Shown: one piece after another, positions 55,329 to 64,000 of the stretch
How the letters are laid out: each line of letters opens with the position of its first letter
How positions within the stretch are numbered: the first letter of the stretch is position 1
Source of the DNA: Geodermatophilus sp. TF02-6
GTDB taxonomy: Bacteria; Actinomycetota; Actinomycetes; Mycobacteriales; Geodermatophilaceae
Reading direction: 5' to 3'
DNA: 64,000 nt
Assembly: GCF_003319115.1 (NCBI RefSeq)
Contig: NZ_QOHF01000024.1
Location: 1-64,000 of the forward strand
Translations under genes and position numbers: made by a program
Notes under the pieces: model-generated
The model's input: the letters and a program-made list of their open reading frames with translations, nothing else
What the model was told of the DNA's origin: nothing
Database searches by the model: none

Positions 55329-56653
55329 GACGTCAGCCCCGTCCGGTGCGCCAGCCACGGCAGCGCGTCGGTCAGGCCGTCCCCCCACACCTTCCACTCG
55401 TGCCGGCCGGGTAGCTGCGTCGCGGTGATCGCCATGCCGGCCGCCGTGGCGGCGGCGGCGACCGTGCGCTGCTGGGCGGCGTAGCCCGGGTCCTGCGTAC
55501 CCACCACGAGGTAGCCGGCCGATCCGGGGTAGACGCGGCCGCGCAGCTCCTGCAGGGGGTCCACGGCCGCGAGGGCGGCGGCGTCCCCGCCGAAGGCGGC
55601 CTGCGCGGTGCGCTGCGGATCACCCAGGGTCGGGCCCTGCTGCCCCGAGGCGTCGTAGAAGGTCGGGAAGAGGGTCGGGTGGGCGACCGCCAGCTGCAGG
55701 GCGCAGGTGCCGCCGTAGGAGAGGCCGCCGACGGCCCAGTGCGCGGTGTCCTGGTCGACCTGCAGGTCGTGGTCCACCCAGTCCACGACGTCCTGCGCGA
55801 GGTAGGTGTCCGCGTGGCCCAGGGCCGAGTCGGTGCACAGGGGGTCGGCCACCTCGCCGCCGAGGGCGTCGGGCATGACGACCACCGGCGCCAGGCCGGC
55901 GTGCGCCGCGGCGAAGTCGTCCATCCGCTGGGCCAGCCGGCCACCGTCCAGCCAGTCACGGGGGCTGCCGGGCTGGCCGCCGATCAGCACCAGCACCGGC
56001 AGCAGGGGACGGTGCGCCGTCAGGTAGGCCGGGGGCAGGTAGATCCACGCCGGGCGGGCGGTGAACCCCGACCGGGTACCCGGGATGGCGACCTGGGTGA
56101 CCGCACCGTGTGCCGGGAGGTCCTGCGGCGGGTGCCACGTCTGTGCCAGCGGACCGGCCGGCAGACCGGCTGGCGCAGCCGCGGCCGCCGGCACCGCGGC
56201 GTCCAGGACGGTGCGCGCGTCGACCTCGTCGGGCATGGGCAGCTGCAGCGCGGTGGCGAGCGTCGGGAAGGAGCCGTAGACCGCGTCGACGCCGTCGGCG
56301 GCGCCCAGGACCACCAGCAGCGCCGCGCCGGCGCCGAGCACCCGGACCCACCAGCGCCGGCCCGCCCACCCGACGGCGAGGAGCACCGGCGCCAGCAGGC
56401 CGACGCCGATCCAGGCGTAGGCGTCCAGCGGCAGCGGGTCGGGCCACGGGTGGGTGACGTCGAGCAGCAGCCACACCGCCGCGACCAGCAGCAGCGCGCC
56501 GGCCGCGGCGACGGGCACCCGGCGCGTCCACCAGGGCCTGCCCCGACGCAGCAGCAGGACGCCGGTGCCGAGCACCACCGCCACGAGCAGGGCAGCGTGC
56601 AGGGGCCCGTGCAGGAGTGAGAGCTCCGTCACCCATCGCCAGTCGCGGGACAC
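55325..56653 (-). CDS. Membrane-anchored esterase (Esterase D/antigen 85-like alpha/beta hydrolase)
   Basis: The 442-residue protein has four hydrophobic helices in the first 150 residues (ALLVAVVLGTGVLLL, VAAAGALLLVAAVWLLL, AWIGVGLLAPVLLAVGWAG, VLGAGAALLVVLGAADGV). An external esterase domain follows: PVLVLIGGQPGSPRDWLDGG, nucleophile elbow GGLSYGGTCALQLA, acid in VVGTQDPGYAAQ and His in LPGRHEWKVWGDG. The GTG at 56653 is chosen for its GGGGAGG site; GTG 56632 is possible. It heads the operon with the MprF-like gene, suggesting work on envelope lipids. Confidence 0.88.
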   Translation of the reverse strand: MSRDWRWVTELSLLHGPLHAALLVAVVLGTGVLLLRRGRPWWTRRVPVAAAGALLLVAAVWLLLDVTHPWPDPLPLDAYAWIGVGLLAPVLLAVGWAGRRWWVRVLGAGAALLVVLGAADGVDAVYGSFPTLATALQLPMPDEVDARTVLDAAVPAAAAAPAGLPAGPLAQTWHPPQDLPAHGAVTQVAIPGTRSGFTARPAWIYLPPAYLTAHRPLLPVLVLIGGQPGSPRDWLDGGRLAQRMDDFAAAHAGLAPVVVMPDALGGEVADPLCTDSALGHADTYLAQDVVDWVDHDLQVDQDTAHWAVGGLSYGGTCALQLAVAHPTLFPTFYDASGQQGPTLGDPQRTAQAAFGGDAAALAAVDPLQELRGRVYPGSAGYLVVGTQDPGYAAQQRTVAAAATAAGMAITATQLPGRHEWKVWGDGLTDALPWLAHRTGLTS

Positions 56654-56900
56654 CTCCGCCTCCCCGTCCGCCGCGTCCCCGATGCGGGGAGCCTGGGCCG
56701 GGTTGCTGGGCGTCGCCTGTGCGCCGCACGTGGATCGGCTGACCGGTGGCGGGGCGTCCGCCCAGCGGTCGCGCCGCCGCGGGGGAGCGGCCAGCGCGAC
56801 AGGGCTCCGGCGGGCCGCCGGCACCGGCGTCCAGGGAGTCCACAGCAGGACCGGGACGATTCCCAGCCGATCTCCAGGGACACGGGTGTAGGCCTGCGGG

Positions 56901-57749
56901 GTGAGCACGCGACGGGGGTTCCTGCTGGGGGCGGCGGCCGGCGCGGCCGGCGCGGCTGCCGGCGCCACCGGGGCCCGGCTGCTCGGTGAGGACGAGGACG
57001 GGATCCGGGCCGGCGCGACCGCCGCCGAGCGACGGTTCCTGGAGACCGCGGGAGCCGCGGCGGAGTTCTCCGACGTGGGCCGCCTCGGGACGCACCGGAT
57101 CGTCTGGTCGCTCACCACGACACAGCCGCTGGTGGCGCTCACCTTCGACGACGGGCCCACCCCGGAGTACACCCCGCGCATCCTCGACGCGCTGGCCGCC
57201 GTCGGGGCCACCGCCACCTTCAACGTGACGGGCTACAACGCCGTCCAGCACGCGGACCTGCTGCGGCAGGTCGTCGCCGCCGGGCACGAGCTGGGCAACC
57301 ACACCTGGACCCACGAAGACCTCTCCCGGCTGACGCCCGCCCGGACACGGGAGCAGATCGTCCGCTGCGCCGAGGAGGTCGAACAGCTCGTGGAGCGGCG
57401 GTTCACCAGCTTCCGGCCGCCCCGAGGCGAGCTGACCGGGTCGGCGCTGCAGATCTGCGCCGAGCTCGGCTACGAGGTGCGGCTGTGGTCGTGCACCCGC
57501 GGACCAGGCGACAGCGGCGACCCCCGGGAGGTGGCCCGCTACGTCGGCAGCACCCCACTGGCCGGTGACGTGGTGGGCCTGCACGACGGCATCGGCCGGG
57601 GCACCTTCGCGCCGCGCGCGGCCTTCGCGATCAACCTCTCCGCCCGCCGCGAGGTCGAGGTCCGGGCCCTGCCCGAGGCGCTGGCCCGGCTGGGCGAGCG
57701 GGGGCTCTCGGTGGTCAGCGTCGACCGCGTGCAGGCCGCCGGCTCGTAG
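56901..57749 (+). CDS. Polysaccharide deacetylase (NodB homology, CE4), exported
   Basis: The 282-residue protein begins STRRGFLLGAAAGAAGAAAG, a twin-arginine-type signal (RR-GFLLG) with a hydrophobic core. The CE4 domain starts at about 75 with LVALTFDDGPTPEYTP (catalytic and metal Asp). It continues with GHELGNHTWTHEDLS (metal His-x3-His), RPPRGELTG and LHDGIGRG (catalytic His). It removes acetyl groups from peptidoglycan or chitin-like polymers. It diverges from the esterase operon, with about 250 bp between starts. Confidence 0.92.
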   Translation: MSTRRGFLLGAAAGAAGAAAGATGARLLGEDEDGIRAGATAAERRFLETAGAAAEFSDVGRLGTHRIVWSLTTTQPLVALTFDDGPTPEYTPRILDALAAVGATATFNVTGYNAVQHADLLRQVVAAGHELGNHTWTHEDLSRLTPARTREQIVRCAEEVEQLVERRFTSFRPPRGELTGSALQICAELGYEVRLWSCTRGPGDSGDPREVARYVGSTPLAGDVVGLHDGIGRGTFAPRAAFAINLSARREVEVRALPEALARLGERGLSVVSVDRVQAAGS

Positions 57750-57760
57750 TCGGCTCCCGC

Positions 57761-58822
57761 TCACACCCGGACGACCACCCCCCGGTGGGCGAGCGCCGCG
57801 CACACCGACCAGACCACGGCCACGCTGGCCAGCGCCCAGACCCACGCGGCCACCGGGGCGCCGGCCCACCGGGTGAGCTCCCGCACCAGGACCGGTCGCA
57901 GCACGTCGTCGAGCACCGCGCCGAACAGCAGCTCGGAGACGACGAAGGCCACGATCGCGTTGCGGCCGAGCACCTCCAGCTGGGGGAACGGCCGGCGCCA
58001 CCCGCGGGTGTCGACCAGCCAGAGCGCCGCGGCCAGCACCAGCAGCCCGATGCCCCCGGTGACCAGCACGTAGGACGGCGTCCACAGCCGTTTGTTGACC
58101 GGCAGCACCGGGGCCAGGAGCAGGCCGACCGCGAGCGGCGCCAGCGCCCCGGCCGCCAGCCGGCGGACGGCGGCGGCCCCGTGGCGCTGCAGCGCCCGCC
58201 CGGCCAGCACGCCGGTGAACACCGTGGCCGCGCTGGGCAGGTACGAGTGCGGGGCCTCCGCCGAGAAGGACACCCCCACGGTCCGGTCCGACCACGCCGC
58301 CCAGGACAGCTCGGGGGTCAGGGACGGGTGACCGGCCCCAGGGGGCGGCAGGAGGACGGAGACCAGGCCGATGGTCAGCAGCACGCCGGCGGCCACGGGC
58401 ACCTGCGCCCGCCGGGGCAGCCGCAGCAGCAGCCAGCACAGCAGGTAGGCGCCGGCGATGTGGCCGAGGACCCCGGTCGCCACGCCGCCGAAGCCGTACT
58501 TCGCGGTGACGACCAGCCAGCCGAGCACGGTCAACCGGACGACGCGCAGCAGCGCGGCCCGGGGCCGCTGCGCCCGCCGGGAGAACGGCATGGAGACGCC
58601 GACCAGCAGGAGGAACACCGGGAAGACCACGTCGGCCACGCGCAGCCCGTGCCACGGCGCGTGCACCAGCTGCCGGCCGATCGCGTTCCCGCCCCGGTTG
58701 TCGACCAGGAGCATGCCCACGATCGCCAGCCCACGGGCGACGTCGACCCCGTGCAGCCGGGGCACGGGCGGTGCGGACACCGCCGCCGGCGAGCCGACCC
58801 CGGAACCCGACACCGGACCCAC
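57761..58822 (-). CDS. Membrane acyltransferase, DUF1624/HGSNAT-like
   Basis: The 353-residue protein has about 10 transmembrane segments and the opening RLHGVDVARGLAIVGMLLVD. The HVAPWHGL-like block (VHAPWHGLRVADVVFPVFLL) and GVSMPFSRRAQRPRAALLRV follow. These features match heparan-alpha-glucosaminide N-acetyltransferase and YeiB-like families that move acyl groups across the membrane. Substrate is unknown. It ends 11 bp from the convergent deacetylase stop. A GTG at 58813 is an alternative start. Confidence 0.85.
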   Translation of the reverse strand: MGPVSGSGVGSPAAVSAPPVPRLHGVDVARGLAIVGMLLVDNRGGNAIGRQLVHAPWHGLRVADVVFPVFLLLVGVSMPFSRRAQRPRAALLRVVRLTVLGWLVVTAKYGFGGVATGVLGHIAGAYLLCWLLLRLPRRAQVPVAAGVLLTIGLVSVLLPPPGAGHPSLTPELSWAAWSDRTVGVSFSAEAPHSYLPSAATVFTGVLAGRALQRHGAAAVRRLAAGALAPLAVGLLLAPVLPVNKRLWTPSYVLVTGGIGLLVLAAALWLVDTRGWRRPFPQLEVLGRNAIVAFVVSELLFGAVLDDVLRPVLVRELTRWAGAPVAAWVWALASVAVVWSVCAALAHRGVVVRV

Positions 58823-58843
58823 CGCCCGGGTGCGATCGCCGGG

Positions 58844-61447
58844 TCAGTCCCCGTCGGGTGCGGCCAGGACGACGTCGACGCGCAGCTCGCCCGGACCCGG
58901 CGCGATCTCCAGCGTGGCGATCCGGCCGGCGTCGACCAGGTCGGATCGCGCGGCCTCCAGCGCCGCGACCTGCGCGGCCGGCGCGGTCACCGTCGCGGAG
59001 GCCACGTCGGCGCGCATCGACTGCTTGGCGTCGGACTTGGCCTTGCGGACCGCGGCGAGCGCCGCCGACACCACCGACACCACCGCCGGGTCACCGCCGG
59101 TCGGCAGCTCCGAGGCGGTCGGCCACAGCGAGCGGTGCACCGAGCCGGACTGCCACCAGGACCAGACCTCCTCGGTGACGAACGGCAGCACCGGCGCGAA
59201 CAGCCGCAGCTGCACCGACAGCGCGATCGCCAGGGCGGCCTGCGCCGAGCGGGCGGCCCCGGAGCCGTAGGCCCGGGACTTGACCAGCTCGACGTAGTCG
59301 TCGCAGAACGCCCAGAAGAACGCCTCGGTCACCTCGAGCGCCCGGGTGTAGTTGTAGGCGTCCATCGCCGCCGTCGCCTCGTCGACCACCGCGGCCAGCC
59401 CGGCCAGCAGACCGCGGTCGATCGGCTCGGTGACCTCGTCGGTCGACGCCGAGGCCGTGGCGCCGAGCCCCAGCACGAACTTGCCGACGTTGAGGATCTT
59501 GATGGCCAGCCGGCGGCCGACCTTCATCTGCGCCTCGTCGAACGGCGAGTCCGCCCCCGGCCGGGCCCCGGCGGCCCGCCAGCGCACCGCGTCGGTGCCG
59601 TAGCGCTCGAGCACGTCGACCGGCGTGACGACGTTGCCCTTGGACTTCGACATCTTCTTGCGGTCGGGGTCGACGACGAAGCCGGAGATGGCCGCGTGCG
59701 TCCACGGCACCGTGCCGAACTCGTAGTGCGAGCGGACCACGGTCGAGAACAGCCAGGTGCGGATGATGTCGTGCGCCTGGGGCCGCAGGTCCATCGGGAA
59801 GACGTGCGCGAACAGCTCCGGGTCGGTGTCCCAGCCCGAGGCCACCTGCGGCGACAGCGACGAGGTCGCCCAGGTGTCCATGACGTCGGGGTCGGCCACG
59901 AACCCGCCCGGCTCTCCCCGCTGCGACTCGTCGAACCCGGGTGGGACGTCGGACGACGGGTCGACCGGCAGCGTCTCCTCGGCCGCGAGGACCGGGTCGT
60001 CGTAGACCGGCGCGCCCTCGGTGTCGAGGCGGTACCAGACCGGGAACGGGACGCCGAAGAACCGCTGCCGGCTGATCAGCCAGTCGCCGTTTAGGCCCTC
60101 GACCCAGTTCTCGTAGCGGTAGCGCATGTGCTCGGGGATCCACTGGATCTCCCGGCCGCGCTCGATGAGCGCCTGCCGCAGGTCGGCGTCCCGGCCGCCG
60201 TTGCGGATGTACCACTGCCGGGTGGTGACGATCTCCAGCGGCCGGTCACCCTTCTCGTAGAACTTGACCGGGTGGGTGATCGGCGTGGGCTCGCCGTCGA
60301 GGTCACCGGAGGAGCGCAGCAGCTCGACCATCCGCTCCCGGGCCGCGTGCGTCGTCCGGCCGGCCAGCTCGGCGTACGGCCCGGCGGGGACCCCGACCGG
60401 CGGGTCGGCGACCAGCCGGCCGTCCCAGCCGACGACCGCGCGGGTGGGCAGCTGCAGCTCCCGCCACCAGGTGACGTCGTTGAGGTCGCCGAAGGTGCAG
60501 ATCATCGCGATGCCCGTGCCCTTGCCCTGCTCGGCGAGGCGGTGGGCGACCACGGGGACCTCGACGTCGAACACCGGCGTGCGCACCGTCCGCCCGAACA
60601 GCGGCCGGTAGCGCTCGTCGTCGGGGTGGGCCACCAGCGCCACGCAGGCGGGCAGCAGCTCCGGCCGCGTGGTCTCGATGAACACCGGGCCAGTGGGCGG
60701 GTCGGGTCGGGTGGCGACAGGATGGAAGGAGATCCGGTGGTAGGCGCCCGGGCGCTCGCGGTCCTCGAGCTCGGCCTGGGCCACCGCCGTCCGGAAGGTG
60801 ACGTCCCAGAGGGTCGGCGCCTCGGCGGCGTAGGCCTCGCCGCGGGCCAGGTTGCGCAGGAACGCCCGCTGCGCGGTGGCGCGGGAGGTCTCCGAGATGG
60901 TGCGGTAGACGTCGGACCAGTCCACCGACAGCCCCACGCGGCGCCACAGCTGCTCGAAGGCCGCCTCGTCCTCGGCGGTCAGCCGCTCGCACAGCTCGAC
61001 GAAGTTGCGCCGCGAGACCGGGACCTGCTCCTTGCCCGGCTTCGCCGGCGGCTGGAGGTCGGGGTCGTAGGGCAGCGAGGGGTCGCAGCGGACGCCGTAG
61101 TAGTTCTGCACCCGGCGCTCGGTGGGCAGGCCGTTGTCGTCCCAGCCCATCGGGTAGAAGACGTGCTTGCCGCGCATCCGCTGGTAGCGGGCGACGACGT
61201 CGGTGTGCGTGTAGCTGAACACGTGCCCGACGTGCAGCGAGCCGCTGGCCGTCGGCGGAGGGGTGTCGATCGAGTAGGTCTGCTCGCGGGGCGCGGACAG
61301 CGCCGCCACGCGGTCGAAAGCGTAGGTGTCGCCCTCGGCCCAGCGGGCGGTCCACTTCTCCTCGAGCCCGTCCAGCGACGGCTTCTCCGGTGCACCGGCG
61401 CCCGCTCCCGGGACGGTGCTCTCCGGGGCGTGGATGTCGGTGGTCAT
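58844..61447 (-). CDS. valS: Valyl-tRNA synthetase
   Basis: The 867-residue class I synthetase has the HIGH-type motif [18 protein letters not shown], a CP1 editing domain ([20 protein letters not shown]), [12 protein letters not shown] near residue 605, the anticodon-binding helical domain and a short C-terminal region. The ATG at 61447 follows GGAGG with good spacing; ATG 61456 is possible. It charges tRNA-Val and clears mischarged Thr. It is divergent from folC, with 42 bp between the starts. Confidence 0.96.
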   Translation of the reverse strand: MTTDIHAPESTVPGAGAGAPEKPSLDGLEEKWTARWAEGDTYAFDRVAALSAPREQTYSIDTPPPTASGSLHVGHVFSYTHTDVVARYQRMRGKHVFYPMGWDDNGLPTERRVQNYYGVRCDPSLPYDPDLQPPAKPGKEQVPVSRRNFVELCERLTAEDEAAFEQLWRRVGLSVDWSDVYRTISETSRATAQRAFLRNLARGEAYAAEAPTLWDVTFRTAVAQAELEDRERPGAYHRISFHPVATRPDPPTGPVFIETTRPELLPACVALVAHPDDERYRPLFGRTVRTPVFDVEVPVVAHRLAEQGKGTGIAMICTFGDLNDVTWWRELQLPTRAVVGWDGRLVADPPVGVPAGPYAELAGRTTHAARERMVELLRSSGDLDGEPTPITHPVKFYEKGDRPLEIVTTRQWYIRNGGRDADLRQALIERGREIQWIPEHMRYRYENWVEGLNGDWLISRQRFFGVPFPVWYRLDTEGAPVYDDPVLAAEETLPVDPSSDVPPGFDESQRGEPGGFVADPDVMDTWATSSLSPQVASGWDTDPELFAHVFPMDLRPQAHDIIRTWLFSTVVRSHYEFGTVPWTHAAISGFVVDPDRKKMSKSKGNVVTPVDVLERYGTDAVRWRAAGARPGADSPFDEAQMKVGRRLAIKILNVGKFVLGLGATASASTDEVTEPIDRGLLAGLAAVVDEATAAMDAYNYTRALEVTEAFFWAFCDDYVELVKSRAYGSGAARSAQAALAIALSVQLRLFAPVLPFVTEEVWSWWQSGSVHRSLWPTASELPTGGDPAVVSVVSAALAAVRKAKSDAKQSMRADVASATVTAPAAQVAALEAARSDLVDAGRIATLEIAPGPGELRVDVVLAAPDGD

Positions 61448-61489
61448 GCCCTCCATCCTAGGAAGCGCGCGGCTGGCATCCTGAGACGG

Positions 61490-62866
61490 ATGAGCACCGG
61501 GGCGGGCAGAGGGCACGCCGGCGACGCCGCCGGTCTGGCGCGCGTGGAGGAGGAGCTGCTCGCCCGCTGGCCGGAGAGCCGCCTGGAGCCGTCGCTGACC
61601 CGCATCTCCGCCCTGGTCGACCTGCTCGGCTCGCCGCAGCGCGCCTACCCGGTGGTCCAGGTGGCCGGGACCAACGGCAAGACGACGACGGCCCGCATGG
61701 TCGACGAGCTGCTGCGCGGCTTCGGGCTGCGGGTGGGCCGGTTCACCAGCCCGCACCTGCAGTCGGTGCGCGAGCGGATCGTCCTCGACGGCGAGCCGGT
61801 CAGCGCCGAGCGGTTCGTCGAGACCCACGACGACGTCGCGCCCTACGTGCAGATGGTCGACGCCGCCGGGGAGCACCCGATGAGCTTCTTCGAGGTCACG
61901 GTCGGCATGGCCTACGCCACGTTCGCCGACGCCCCGGTCGACGTCGCCGTCATCGAGGTCGGCATGGGCGGCCGGTGGGACGCCACGAACGTCGCCGACG
62001 CCCGGGTCGCGGTCGTCACCCCGGTCGCCCTCGACCACGCCGAGTACCTGGGCCCGGACGTCGCCACCATCGCGGGGGAGAAGGCCGGGATCATCAAGCG
62101 GGACGCGATCGCCGTCCTGGCCCGCCAGCAGCCGGCGGCTCTGGACGTGCTGGTGCGCCGCGCCGTCGAGGTGGAGGCCGTGGTGGCCCGGGAGGGCACC
62201 GAGTTCGGCGTCCTCGACCGGCGGGTCGCCGTCGGCGGCCAGCAGCTGCGGCTGCAGGGCCTCGGCGGTGAGTACGACGAGGTCTACCTGCCGCTGTTCG
62301 GCGCCCACCAGGCGCAGAACGCCGCGACCGCGCTGGCCGCCGTCGAGGCGTTCCTCGGTGCGGGCGCGGCGTCCGGGCCGATCGACACCGACACCGTGCG
62401 CGCCGCGTTCGCCGCCGTCCGCTCGCCCGGCCGGCTCGAGCGGGTGCGCACCAGCCCGACGGTGCTGGTCGACGCCGCGCACAACCCCGCCGGCATGGCG
62501 GCCACGGTGGAGGCGATCCGGGAGTCGTTCGACTTCGTTCGACTCGTGGGAGTCATGGCCTCCGTGGGCGGTAAGGACGCCATCGGGATGCTGCGCGAGC
62601 TGGAGGGGATCTGCGCCGAGCTGGTCGTCACCCAGAACGGCTCGTCGCGTGCCATGCCGGCCGACGAGCTGGGCGCGCTGGCCGTCGACGTCTTCGGCGC
62701 CGACCGGGTCAGCGTCACCCCGCAGCTGCCCGAGGCCCTCACCGAGGCGATCGAGCTGGCCGAGGCCGGTCCGGACGACGCGCTCGGCGGGTCGGGCGTC
62801 CTCGTCACCGGCAGCGTGGTCACGGCGGGGGAGGCCCGCACCGTCCTGGGCGGCCGCTCGTCATGA
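61490..62866 (+). CDS. folC: Bifunctional folylpolyglutamate / dihydrofolate synthase
   Basis: The 458-residue Mur-ligase-like protein has P-loop [20 protein letters not shown], the omega loop [48 protein letters not shown] and the C-terminal domain DAAHNPAGM. It adds glutamate to folates and usually also makes dihydrofolate from dihydropteroate. Its stop overlaps the start of the DUF4233 gene (ATGA). The ValS-FolC-DUF4233-Ndk order is standard in Actinobacteria. Confidence 0.96.
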   Translation: MSTGAGRGHAGDAAGLARVEEELLARWPESRLEPSLTRISALVDLLGSPQRAYPVVQVAGTNGKTTTARMVDELLRGFGLRVGRFTSPHLQSVRERIVLDGEPVSAERFVETHDDVAPYVQMVDAAGEHPMSFFEVTVGMAYATFADAPVDVAVIEVGMGGRWDATNVADARVAVVTPVALDHAEYLGPDVATIAGEKAGIIKRDAIAVLARQQPAALDVLVRRAVEVEAVVAREGTEFGVLDRRVAVGGQQLRLQGLGGEYDEVYLPLFGAHQAQNAATALAAVEAFLGAGAASGPIDTDTVRAAFAAVRSPGRLERVRTSPTVLVDAAHNPAGMAATVEAIRESFDFVRLVGVMASVGGKDAIGMLRELEGICAELVVTQNGSSRAMPADELGALAVDVFGADRVSVTPQLPEALTEAIELAEAGPDDALGGSGVLVTGSVVTAGEARTVLGGRSS

Positions 62867-63252
62867 GCGCCTCCGACCCGGCGCGGGCGGCCCGGGCGCT
62901 GCGGGGAGCCGCGGCGGGTGTGCTGGTGCTCGAGGGCATCGCCGTGCTCTTCGTGCCGCGGGGCATCGCCCAGACCCAGGAGGGCCTGGGCGGGGTCCGG
63001 CTGACGCTGCTGCTGGTCCTGGCCGTCGCGCTCGTGCTGGCCAGCGGGGTGCAGCGCCGTCCCCAGGGTCTGGTCGTGGCCACCGCGCTGCAGGTGCCGC
63101 TGCTGGCGACCGGCGTGCTCAACAGCGTCATGTGGTTCGTCGGCGGGGCGTTCGTGCTGATCTGGCTGTACCTGCTGCAGGTCCGCAGGGAGCTGCTCGG
63201 CTCCGCCTTCCGGGAGCCCGCGCCGCGGGAGGACGGCGAGACCGCCGCGTAG
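62863..63252 (+). CDS. DUF4233 membrane protein
   Basis: The 129-residue protein has four hydrophobic helices ([67 protein letters not shown]) and a basic, then acidic, C-terminal tail. It matches DUF4233, always found between folC and ndk in actinobacteria, with unknown role. Start overlap with folC indicates coupled translation. Confidence 0.92.
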   Translation: MSASDPARAARALRGAAAGVLVLEGIAVLFVPRGIAQTQEGLGGVRLTLLLVLAVALVLASGVQRRPQGLVVATALQVPLLATGVLNSVMWFVGGAFVLIWLYLLQVRRELLGSAFREPAPREDGETAA

Positions 63253-63263
63253 GCTGCCCGCTC

Positions 63264-63680
63264 GTGTCCGATGCCACCCGCACCCTGGTCCTCGTCAAGC
63301 CCGACGGCGTCGCCCGCGGCCTGGTCGGCGAGGTGATCACGCGCCTGGAGGCCAAGGGCCTGCGCCTGGTCGCCGCCGAGCTGCGCACCCTGACCCGCGA
63401 GGTCGCCGAAGAGCACTACGGGGAGCACCGCGACAAGCCGTTCTTCGGCTCGCTGGTCGAGTTCATCACCGGCGGCCCGCTGCTCGCGCTGGTCGTCGAG
63501 GGCCCGCGGGCGGTCGAGGCGTTCCGCGCGCTGGCCGGCGCCACCGACCCGGTCAAGGCCGCGCCTGGCACCATCCGCGGCGACTACGGCCTCGAAGTGC
63601 AGAACAACATCGTGCACGGCTCGGACTCCGACGAGTCCGCCGCCCGCGAGATCGGCATCTTCTTCCCCGACCTCGGCTGA
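63264..63680 (+). CDS. ndk: Nucleoside diphosphate kinase
   Basis: The 138-residue enzyme transfers the terminal phosphate between nucleoside tri- and diphosphates. It has [47 protein letters not shown] and the catalytic His in [13 protein letters not shown]. The GTG start gives the standard length. It is last in the folC group and is followed by a very strong hairpin. Confidence 0.97.
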   Translation: MSDATRTLVLVKPDGVARGLVGEVITRLEAKGLRLVAAELRTLTREVAEEHYGEHRDKPFFGSLVEFITGGPLLALVVEGPRAVEAFRALAGATDPVKAAPGTIRGDYGLEVQNNIVHGSDSDESAAREIGIFFPDLG

Positions 63681-63686
63681 GCTGAA

Positions 63687-63759
63687 CCACCCGGGCATGG
63701 GAAGCAATACCTGTGTTCTGACCGCCCGGACGCCGGTATCGCTTCCCATGCCCGGGTGG
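63687..63759 (+). terminator. Perfect 19-bp inverted repeat after ndk
   Basis: CCACCCGGGCATGGGAAGC (63687-63705) pairs perfectly with 63741-63759. The stem can continue inward with ATACC/GGTAT after one mismatch, leaving a short GC-rich loop. It starts 7 bp after the ndk stop codon and should terminate the folC-ndk transcript. Confidence 0.85.
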
Positions 63760-63797
63760 GGGAACCGCGGGAGGGGCCCGGCTACCCTGGACCGGTC

Positions 63798-64000
63798 ATG
63801 AACGGTGCCTCGCTCTACCCCCGCCTCGAACCGCTCCTCGCCCAGGTGCAGAAGCCGATCCAGTACATCGGCGGTGAGCTCAACGCGCAGGTCAAGGCGT
63901 GGGACGACGTCGCCGTCCACTGGGCGCTGATGTACCCCGACGCCTACGAGGTGGGGCTGCCCAACCAGGGCCTGATGATCCTCTACGAGGTGCTCAACGA
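63798..64000 (+). CDS. B12-binding radical SAM protein, TIGR03960 type (N-terminus only)
   Basis: The frame from ATG 63798 runs off the window. It starts LYPRLEPLLAQVQKPIQYIG followed by GELNAQVKAWDDVAVHWALM and YPDAYEVGLPNQGLMILYEV. This is the conserved opening of the TIGR03960 family (B12-binding plus radical SAM), whose paralogue TIGR03936 is usually adjacent and which lies near the rne/rplU cluster in actinobacteria. Only 67 residues are visible, so the radical SAM cluster cannot be seen. Confidence 0.85.
   Translation, partial: MNGASLYPRLEPLLAQVQKPIQYIGGELNAQVKAWDDVAVHWALMYPDAYEVGLPNQGLMILYEVLN

Overview
The window is very GC-rich DNA with codon use, GTG/TTG starts and gene content typical of Actinobacteria. 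The pepN / Rv2466c-like / rpiB neighbourhood, paired clpP genes, a mycothiol-era redox protein and a helR gene fit a soil actinomycete. I favour a member of the Geodermatophilaceae (Blastococcus/Geodermatophilus/Modestobacter type), but this is inference from gene order and protein style, not a database match.

Layout. 1-565: edge of an ISAs1-like insertion sequence and debris. 566-11704: housekeeping block with a DUF5130 protein, aminopeptidase N, a DsbA-fold protein, an SDR, a DUF429 protein, RpiB, an Eis-type acetyltransferase with a divergent MarR regulator, a lipoprotein and an ECF sigma factor with a SnoaL-like tail. 11854-14212: helR, encoding a HelD-like RNA polymerase-recycling ATPase, preceded by a perfect inverted repeat that matches the rifamycin-associated element core. 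14325-19388: urease operon ureABCFGD on the minus strand, without ureE. 19719-24745: a membrane protein, an alpha/beta hydrolase, then an oxidoreductase operon (alcohol dehydrogenase, carboxymuconolactone decarboxylase-like protein, MFS exporter, broken cupin) with a divergent HTH regulator. 25891-29592: a PaoABC-type molybdenum aldehyde oxidoreductase. 29763-31047: an SDR flanked by remnants of a second dehydrogenase and a second HTH regulator. 31211-33598: a GH3 beta-glucosidase.

33911-43874 is a mobile island of about 9.9 kb integrated into a tRNA-Gly(TCC) gene. A perfect 45-bp duplication of the tRNA 3' half marks both ends, and a tyrosine integrase and an excisionase-like protein sit beside the left end. 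The cargo is two toxin-antitoxin-like pairs, truncated helicase debris, and a coupled cassette: unknown protein, DnaQ-like exonuclease with BRCT, Rad50-like ATPase split by one in-frame TGA, a small helical protein and a winged-helix-like protein. This cassette is the best candidate in the window for an undescribed, probably defence-related, system.

43903-64000 returns to core genome: a hydrolase, a quinone oxidoreductase, a methyltransferase, tRNA-Pro, tig-clpP1-clpP2-clpX (protein folding and regulated proteolysis), a translationally coupled esterase / MprF-like / SGNH hydrolase set, a polysaccharide deacetylase, a membrane acyltransferase, then valS diverging from folC-DUF4233-ndk and the start of a radical SAM gene. 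Short palindromic repeats sharing the core GAGC(C/T)TGCG(A/G)G lie after several stop codons across the window.
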